A stretch of DNA of 64,000 nucleotides from JAEUJM01 sp044221555 (GTDB taxonomy: Bacteria > Actinomycetota > Acidimicrobiia > Acidimicrobiales > DATDAH01): assembly GCA_044221555.1 (NCBI GenBank), contig JBGAOY010000005.1, forward strand, positions 124,001 to 188,000, read 5' to 3'. Under the pieces are notes generated by a model that did not search any database, was not told the DNA's origin, and saw only the letters and a list, made by a program, of their open reading frames with translations. How positions within the stretch are numbered: the stretch's first letter is position 1; the number at the start of each line of letters is the position of its first letter. Shown in pieces: positions 58,900 to 64,000 of this stretch. The translations under genes were made by a program, and so were the position numbers.

Positions 58900-59695
58900 A
58901 CACCGACGCCGTCGTCTCCTGCTCATGGGCGGGATCGCCGTGATCGTGGCCGCGGTGGTGGCGGGTGTGGTCACGTTCGTGCTGCAACGCGAGCCGGGCC
59001 CGGCGTCGATCGACGAAGCCGTCGAGCACTTCAGCGGTGGCTCCGGCGGACCCGGTGGCGGCGGCCCGCCCGAAGGGGTCTACGTGTACGCGGGGGACGG
59101 CACCGAGACGCTGTCCGTCCTGCCCGGCGATCACGGCCAGGGGCCCCGGATGCCGGCCACGGTCACCCACACCGGTGACGCGTGCTGGCGGTTCCGCATC
59201 GACCTGCACGAGGACCACTGGCAGGAGTGGCACTACTGCCCCGACGGCGACGACCTCGTCGAGCGGGGCGGTCGGACCTACCAGGCCTGGGACCTGGGCG
59301 TGGCCGCCATCGGCAACACCTCCACCTTCCGCTGCCCCGACTCGGTGGTCATCCGGGCCGATGCCGAGCCCGGCGACCGATGGCACCAGGAGTGCCGGGG
59401 AACGAGCGACACGGTGTCGGGCACCACCATCAGCGCCGGCCGCACCACCTTCGTGGGCCCGGAGACCGTCACCGTGGGCGACGAGGAGGTCCCCGCCCTC
59501 CACTACCACCAGGTCCGCAACATGTCCGACGCCCAGTCCGGCCGCCAGGTCGAGGACTTCTGGTTCCGGGCCTCCGACGGCCTCCCGCTCCGCAACACCC
59601 GCTCGGCGTCGATCGACTCGGACTCCCCGGTCGGCGCCATCACCTACGCCGAGGAGGGCGAGTGGCACATCACGTCCCTCGAGCCCCGCACCTGA
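58889..59695 (+). CDS. Membrane-anchored exported protein of unknown function
   Basis: The 268-residue protein has an Arg-rich N-terminus, one membrane helix (about 10-33), a Gly/Ser/Pro linker and an outer beta-rich domain with four cysteines (DACWRFRIDLHEDHWQEWHY, then FRCPDSVVIRADAEPGDRWH). The cysteines fit two disulfides. No family was recognised. The ATG at 58889 lies within the end of the previous gene; a GTG at 58880 would add three residues. It may be co-transcribed with nifJ. Confidence 0.72.
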   Translation: MRREHRRRRLLLMGGIAVIVAAVVAGVVTFVLQREPGPASIDEAVEHFSGGSGGPGGGGPPEGVYVYAGDGTETLSVLPGDHGQGPRMPATVTHTGDACWRFRIDLHEDHWQEWHYCPDGDDLVERGGRTYQAWDLGVAAIGNTSTFRCPDSVVIRADAEPGDRWHQECRGTSDTVSGTTISAGRTTFVGPETVTVGDEEVPALHYHQVRNMSDAQSGRQVEDFWFRASDGLPLRNTRSASIDSDSPVGAITYAEEGEWHITSLEPRT

Positions 59696-59708
59696 CCACG
59701 ACCCACCG

Positions 59709-59734
59709 GCCCGGCATCACGACCATGGCCGGGC
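59709..59734. terminator. Hairpin between convergent genes
   Basis: A 7-bp perfect stem (GCCCGGC with GCCGGGC) with a 12-nt loop lies between the exported-protein gene and the convergent aminotransferase gene. Confidence 0.5.
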
Positions 59735-59738
59735 ACCA

Positions 59739-61433
59739 TCACCCCAGTTCGTCGGGGAGGGGGAACCAGCGGAGGTGCTCGAAGTCGGACGTGAGGTCGG
59801 GACGGGAGAGGGGCGCGGGGCGCTCGTCGGCCGCGGCCCGGCCGAGGATGGCACGGGCGTCGTCGAGCAGGGCGGCGAAGTCGACCACCGCGTGCTCGTG
59901 GGGGCGGCGGGGGTAGGCCATCGACCCGCCGGCGTAAGAGATGTCGTGCAGGCTCATCGGTGGCTTGGTGGGACCGTCGCGGTGGCGCCACAGGCCGGTG
60001 TCGGGCTCGAAGCGGTACCACGGCAGCAGGTGGCCACCCTCGTCGGCCACGAGGTGCACGGCGTCGAGCAGGTACCCGACGGTGTCGTCGTCGATGAAGT
60101 AGTTGAAGTTCACCCGCGTCCATCCCGGCTTGATGCCCTCGCAGCCCCGGTCGATCTCGCGCTCGAACTCGTGGGAGCGGTCGAGGTCGATGCCGAGGAG
60201 GCGATGCCCGTAGGGTCCGGCGCACGAGCAGCCGCCCCGGGCCTGGATGCCGAACAGGTCGTTGAGCAGGGCGACCACGAAGTTGTGGTGCAGGTAGCCG
60301 GGCCCGCCGTCGGCCATGGGGTGGCGCACGACGAAGCTCACGATGGAGAGGCGCTCGGCCTTGTGGTTCCCGAGCACCTCGATGCGCTCGTTGGCCTCCC
60401 ACGACTCGATGGCCAGGCGGACGAAGCGCTCCTCTCGGGCCCGGATCTCGGCGATCCCGACCGCCTCCTTCAGCTGGAACACCAGCCCGGCCCGGATGGA
60501 GTCGACGATGGCGGGGGTGCCGCCCTCCTCGCGCTGTTCGATGTCGGCGAGGTAGTCGTGCTCGCTCGGGTTGACGAAGCGCACGGTGCCGCCGCCGGGC
60601 ACGTCGGGCACCCGGTTGGTGAAGAGCTCCTTGCGGGCCACGAGGAGACCAGGCGTGCCCGGACCGCCGATGAGCTTGTGGGGCGAGACGAAGATGGCGT
60701 CGAGGTAGGCGGGGCCGGCGGCGGGTGAGCCCATGTCGATGTCGACGTAGGGCGCCGCCGCGGCGTAGTCCCAGAACGACAGCGCGCCGTGATGATGGAG
60801 CAGGGACGCCACCGCCACCGTGTCGGTCATGATCCCGGTGACGTTCGACGCCGCCGAGAACGAGCCGATCTTCAGCGGCCGGTCGGCGTGGCGCACCAGC
60901 TCGGCCTCGAGGTGGGCCAGGTCCACGTGGCCGTCGGCGTCCTCGTCGATGGTGACGACGTCGGCGATGGACTCCCGCCAGGGCAGCTCGTTGGAGTGGT
61001 GCTCGAAGGGGCCCACGAACACCACCGGCCGCTCGGCGGCGGGGATGTGGTCGAGCAGGTGGTAGCGGTCGTCGAGCTGGCAGGGCAGGCGCAGGCCCAG
61101 CACGCCGATGAGGCGGTCGATGGCGTAGGTGGACCCGCTGCCGCAGAACAGCACGGCGTGCTCGTCGGACGCGCCGACGCAGCGGCGGATGATCTCGCGG
61201 GCCTCCTCGCGGAACCGGGTGGTCTGCAGCCCGGTGCCCGAGGACTCGGTGTGGGTGTTGGCGTAGAGCGGCAGGACCACCGAGCGCAGGTGGTCCTCGA
61301 TGAACGAGAGCGAGCGGCCCGAGGCGGTGTAGTCGGCGTAGATCACCGGACGGGGCCCGAAGGGGCCGTCCACCACCTCGTCGAGGCCGATGACGCCGTC
61401 GCGGATGGCGGCGATCAGGTCGTCGGCGGGCAC
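59739..61433 (-). CDS. Class V aminotransferase / cysteine desulfurase-like enzyme
   Basis: The 564-residue protein is a pyridoxal-phosphate enzyme of the class V fold. It has VIYADYTASGRSLSFIEDHL, ANTHTESSGTG, VLFCGSGSTYAIDRL, FEHHSNELPWRE, the cofactor lysine in VSPHKLIGGPGTPGLL and a cysteine-rich loop GIQARGGCSCAGPYGH where desulfurases carry the active cysteine. A C-terminal extension of about 110 residues is unlike SufS/IscS. The exact substrate is unknown. TAGCCT lies 6 nt before the GTG. It diverges from the flavodoxin-fold reductase. Confidence 0.87.
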   Translation of the reverse strand: MPADDLIAAIRDGVIGLDEVVDGPFGPRPVIYADYTASGRSLSFIEDHLRSVVLPLYANTHTESSGTGLQTTRFREEAREIIRRCVGASDEHAVLFCGSGSTYAIDRLIGVLGLRLPCQLDDRYHLLDHIPAAERPVVFVGPFEHHSNELPWRESIADVVTIDEDADGHVDLAHLEAELVRHADRPLKIGSFSAASNVTGIMTDTVAVASLLHHHGALSFWDYAAAAPYVDIDMGSPAAGPAYLDAIFVSPHKLIGGPGTPGLLVARKELFTNRVPDVPGGGTVRFVNPSEHDYLADIEQREEGGTPAIVDSIRAGLVFQLKEAVGIAEIRAREERFVRLAIESWEANERIEVLGNHKAERLSIVSFVVRHPMADGGPGYLHHNFVVALLNDLFGIQARGGCSCAGPYGHRLLGIDLDRSHEFEREIDRGCEGIKPGWTRVNFNYFIDDDTVGYLLDAVHLVADEGGHLLPWYRFEPDTGLWRHRDGPTKPPMSLHDISYAGGSMAYPRRPHEHAVVDFAALLDDARAILGRAAADERPAPLSRPDLTSDFEHLRWFPLPDELG

Positions 61434-61439
61434 CCCGCC

Positions 61440-61445
61440 AGGCTA
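61440..61445 (-). promoter_or_regulatory. -10-like box of the aminotransferase gene
   Basis: TAGCCT on the minus strand ends 6 nt before the GTG at 61433. Confidence 0.5.
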
Positions 61446-61472
61446 CGGCCTGTGGTGCGCGACCCTGGAGGG

Positions 61473-61934
61473 ATGCCCCGCCTCCTCCTCGTGCACCACA
61501 CGCCGTCGCCGGCCGTGCAGGCGCTGCTCGAGCGAGCGCGTGACGGGGCGGGGCACCCGGACATCGAGGGCGTCGAGCTCGTGGTGCGGCCGGCGCTGGC
61601 GGCGACCGCGATCGACGTGCTCGAGGCCGACGGCTACCTGCTCGGCACGCCGGCCAACTTCGGGTACATGAGCGGGGCCCTCAAGCACTTCTTCGACCTC
61701 GTCTACTACCCCTGCCTCGACGCCACCGCCGGCCGCCCCTACGGCCTCTACGTCCACGGCAACGACGACACCGCCGGCGCGGTGCGGGCCGTCGCCACCA
61801 TCACGACCGGCCTGGGCTGGAAGCTGGCCCAGCCGGTGCTCGAGGTCACGGGCCACCCGGACCCGTCGGCACTCGACGCCGCCTGGGAGCTGGGCGCGTC
61901 GATGGCGGCGCTGCTGGCGACCGGGGTCGCCTGA
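61473..61934 (+). CDS. Flavodoxin-fold NAD(P)H reductase-like protein
   Basis: The 153-residue protein has a flavodoxin-like fold: PRLLLVHHTPSPAVQALLER at the phosphate loop, DGYLLGTPANFGYMSGALKH and YGLYVHGNDDTAGAVRAVAT. It resembles FMN-dependent NAD(P)H reductases (WrbA/YhdA-like) but is short. GGAGGG directly abuts the ATG, too close for a normal ribosome binding site, so an in-frame GTG at 61452 or 61455 is an alternative start. Confidence 0.8.
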   Translation: MPRLLLVHHTPSPAVQALLERARDGAGHPDIEGVELVVRPALAATAIDVLEADGYLLGTPANFGYMSGALKHFFDLVYYPCLDATAGRPYGLYVHGNDDTAGAVRAVATITTGLGWKLAQPVLEVTGHPDPSALDAAWELGASMAALLATGVA

Positions 61935-61944
61935 GCCACCTCGG

Positions 61945-61950
61945 TACCAT
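61945..61950 (+). promoter_or_regulatory. -10-like box of the L,D-transpeptidase gene
   Basis: TACCAT ends 7 nt before the GTG at 61958. Confidence 0.5.
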
Positions 61951-61957
61951 CGGGTCC

Positions 61958-62746
61958 GTGCCCCGGGGACCCCATCGCTCGCGCCGAGCGCTGGTCGGCG
62001 TGGTGCTGGCCACGGCCCTCGCCGTCTCCACTGCGGCGTGCGGCCACGCGAACCGGCCGGACCTGGGCGAGGACGCGGTGCCCACGACGACCACCACCGT
62101 CGCCCCCACCACCACGACCGCGCCCGACCATGTGACGACGGTGGTCACCACCCCGGCGACGTCGGTGGAGGTGTTCTCGGCGCCCGACGACCCGGTGGCA
62201 GCGCTGACGGTCGAGAAGCCCGGCCCCGGCCTCCAGGCCCCCGAGGACCCGCTCGCCTTCGTGGTGCAGGACCAGCGGGCGGGCTGGCTGCAGGTGCAGG
62301 TGCCCGTCCGACCCAACGGCACCACGGGCTGGATCAAGGCCGACGGACTGCAGGAGTCCACCACCGACCTCCACATCGAGGTCAGCCTCGGCTGGCACAC
62401 CTTGAAGCTCTTCGACGGGGACGAACTGCTCCTGGACGCACCGGTGGCCGTCGGTGCCGACGACAGCCCCACCCCCGAGGGCCAGTTCTTCACCACGACG
62501 CTGATCCAGGGGTACGCCCAACCGAGCGCCTACGGCATCGCGGCCATCGGCCTGTCGGGGTTCTCCGAGGTGCTGGACAGCTTCGGGGGCGGCCCGCCCC
62601 AGATCGCCATCCACGGCACCTACGACGATGCGGCCATCGGCACCAACGTGTCCAACGGCTGCATCCGCCTGAAGAACGCCGACATCCAGCAGCTGGTCGA
62701 CCACCTGCCCGAGCACCTGGGGGTGCCGGTCACCATCGCCGGCTGA
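61958..62746 (+). CDS. L,D-transpeptidase lipoprotein (YkuD domain)
   Basis: The 262-residue protein has a lipoprotein signal (RRALVGVVLATALAVSTA followed by Ala-Cys), a Thr-rich linker, a small SH3-like segment and a YkuD catalytic domain with AIHGTYDDAAIGTNVSNGCI and RLKN, which hold the catalytic His and Cys. It would form 3-3 crosslinks in peptidoglycan or attach proteins outside the membrane. A leaderless start is suggested. Confidence 0.9.
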   Translation: MPRGPHRSRRALVGVVLATALAVSTAACGHANRPDLGEDAVPTTTTTVAPTTTTAPDHVTTVVTTPATSVEVFSAPDDPVAALTVEKPGPGLQAPEDPLAFVVQDQRAGWLQVQVPVRPNGTTGWIKADGLQESTTDLHIEVSLGWHTLKLFDGDELLLDAPVAVGADDSPTPEGQFFTTTLIQGYAQPSAYGIAAIGLSGFSEVLDSFGGGPPQIAIHGTYDDAAIGTNVSNGCIRLKNADIQQLVDHLPEHLGVPVTIAG

Positions 62747-62779
62747 CGGGAGATCCCTTCGGCGGAGGAACCGGCACCG

Positions 62780-64000
62780 TCACCCGGTGAAGCGGGGCGC
62801 CGCCGGCACCGGCTCGGCCGCCGGCAGGGGGCACACCCCGCCGACGGCCTCGGGCACCTCGGAGAGGCCGGTAGAGGTGAAGGGCGAGGCGACGGTGCGG
62901 CTCGGGTCGGGCGCCGACAGGCAGGGGATGTCGGCCAGCTCGGTGTCCATGCGCGTGGCGCCGTGCACCACACGGAACCGGGCGAGGGTCTGGGGCTGCG
63001 AATCGACGTCGTAGACGTTCACGGTGCGGAACTCGACGGTGAGGGCGCACTCGTCCACCTGCACGACCGTGTACCCGAAGTTGACCAGGTTCACGTAGGT
63101 CTGGTGGGGGTTGAGCACGGTGGAGCCGAAGCCGATGTTCACGAACCCCTGTGTGGCCGCGTACGGGTCGCCGCCGGCGTCGCGCACCAGGTCGGGGTCG
63201 GCCGACTGCGAGCCGGTCGTGAAGGCGAAGGCCACCGCCGGCGCGTCGGGATCGGCGAAGTCGGTGGTGAGGTGGGCCGCGATCCACACGTGGGTCTCAC
63301 CGCAGAGGAAGGCCACGTCGGTGATGCCCTCCGACGCGATGAAGGCGATGATCTCGTCGCGCTCGGCGGCGTAGTCGTCCCAGCCGCCGAAGCCCCGCTT
63401 GGACGGGTCGAGGTTGGCCCAGGGGGCGAAGTCGGTGGGGTTGCCGATCAGCTTCCACCGGGCGGTGGAGGCTGCCAACCCGTCGAGCAACCACGCCTTC
63501 TGCTCGGCGCCGAGGCACGTGCGTCCGGCGGTCGACGCGCCGACGTCGTCCTCGTCGAGCTCGGGGTCGCGGCGACTGCGCGTCTCGATGAGGAAGAGGT
63601 CGACCAGGTCGCCCCACGCCACCTTGCGGTACGGCCGGGTCACGTCGCCGCCGGGCGCCTCCACGGGCATGTTCTCGAACCAGGCCGTCTTGGCCGCGAG
63701 GGCGCGGGCCGGGTCCTCGGTGCGGTCGATGCCGTTGCGGAACTCGCCGTCGTCCCACATCGCCACGAGAGGCAGTGCCGCCTGGAGCTGCTGCAGGCGG
63801 GCGTCGCCCTTGAACTGGTGGTAGACGCCCCGGTAGTCGTCGAGCGAGATCGTGCTCCCGTCGTTGACGTAGATGTAGTCGCCGAGGTGCATGAAGAAGT
63901 CGAGGTCGGCCTCCTCAGCGGCGGCCCGCTGGGCCACCCGCTCGGTGCCCTGTTGCTGGCAGGACGCGAAGCCGAAGCGCACCGACGCGGTGGCGGCGCC
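62780..64000 (-). CDS. PhoD-type alkaline phosphatase (5' end outside the window)
   Basis: At least 406 residues of a PhoD-family metallophosphatase are present. Markers are VRFGFASCQQ, FFMHLGDYIYVND, YRGVYHQFKGDARLQQLQAA, VAMWDDGEFRNG, LFLIETRSRRDPE, WKLIGNPTDF, GGWDDYAAERDEII and FLCGETHVWIAAHL. PhoD enzymes are usually exported by the Tat path and use calcium and iron, but the N-terminal signal is outside the window. The frame is open to base 64000, so the gene is partial at its start. Confidence 0.9.
   Translation of the reverse strand, partial: GAATASVRFGFASCQQQGTERVAQRAAAEEADLDFFMHLGDYIYVNDGSTISLDDYRGVYHQFKGDARLQQLQAALPLVAMWDDGEFRNGIDRTEDPARALAAKTAWFENMPVEAPGGDVTRPYRKVAWGDLVDLFLIETRSRRDPELDEDDVGASTAGRTCLGAEQKAWLLDGLAASTARWKLIGNPTDFAPWANLDPSKRGFGGWDDYAAERDEIIAFIASEGITDVAFLCGETHVWIAAHLTTDFADPDAPAVAFAFTTGSQSADPDLVRDAGGDPYAATQGFVNIGFGSTVLNPHQTYVNLVNFGYTVVQVDECALTVEFRTVNVYDVDSQPQTLARFRVVHGATRMDTELADIPCLSAPDPSRTVASPFTSTGLSEVPEAVGGVCPLPAAEPVPAAPRFTG

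Noticed and set aside
1..64000. Search for tRNA, rRNA, insertion sequences, phage genes and origins
   Set aside because: No tRNA-like foldback, rRNA stretch, transposase, integrase, terminal repeat pair or DnaA-box cluster was recognised by eye; a tRNA scan could still find a missed one.

Overview
This 64 kb window is chromosomal DNA of a high-GC actinobacterium. Two wax ester synthase/diacylglycerol acyltransferase (WS/DGAT) genes, a 13E12-type DUF222-HNH gene, a mycothiol-dependent-enzyme (MDMPI) domain, a PknD-like kinase-propeller and many leaderless starts fit Actinobacteria. The gene mix looks most like the class Acidimicrobiia (Iamia/Ilumatobacter type), but that placement is inference. 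No rRNA, tRNA, CRISPR array, insertion sequence or prophage was seen.

Layout. 0-6.5 kb: molybdenum cofactor genes (moaC; moaA-moeA), galU and plsY, then a CIRCE-controlled FmdB-type zinc ribbon gene, mtnP and a CpaB-like SAF protein. 6.5-11.2 kb: tldD followed by two tldE/pmbA paralogues, and a thioesterase. 11.2-16.1 kb: small unknown genes including a tandemly duplicated DNA-binding-like protein, a thiamine-diphosphate enzyme, an alpha/beta hydrolase and a lipoprotein. 16.1-21.7 kb: a large membrane protein, a flippase-like protein, a PAP2/inositolphosphotransferase-like protein and dxs. 21.9-26.7 kb: nfuA, an ECF sigma factor with an anti-sigma/MDMPI fusion, and a transmembrane Ser/Thr kinase with an extracellular propeller.

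26.7-43.5 kb is a DNA-end-processing and defence block: herA-sbcD-sbcC-nurA in one operon, a vapBC-type toxin-antitoxin pair, a DUF222-HNH gene, a complete type I restriction-modification system (hsdM-hsdS-hsdR), a repeat coiled-coil membrane protein and a Uma2-family nuclease-like gene. 43.5-51.2 kb holds small membrane proteins, a class I amidotransferase, a secreted RCC1-type protein, a DUF2207-like membrane protein, a crotonase and a sigma factor. 51.2-59.7 kb is a lipid/redox block in which two WS/DGAT genes diverge from a 1230-residue pyruvate:ferredoxin oxidoreductase and a dihydroorotate-dehydrogenase-like gene. 59.7-64 kb: a class V aminotransferase, a flavodoxin-fold reductase, an L,D-transpeptidase and a PhoD-type phosphatase cut by the window edge.

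Most notable signals. (1) Two identical, inverted 14-bp DosR/DevR-like boxes lie between the WS/DGAT operon and the PFOR gene, each exactly 23 bp from a likely -10 box. This suggests hypoxia-type co-control of storage-lipid synthesis and ferredoxin-linked pyruvate metabolism. (2) A near-perfect CIRCE operator sits in front of the FmdB-type gene. (3) The palindrome TGAGTA-N5-TACTCA occurs at the same distance (34-35 nt) upstream of two separate genes. (4) A -10-like hexamer 6-8 nt before the start codon recurs at about 18 genes, indicating leaderless transcription. (5) Short tandem repeats of 8, 9, 12, 15 and 33 bp recur at gene ends and gene starts.
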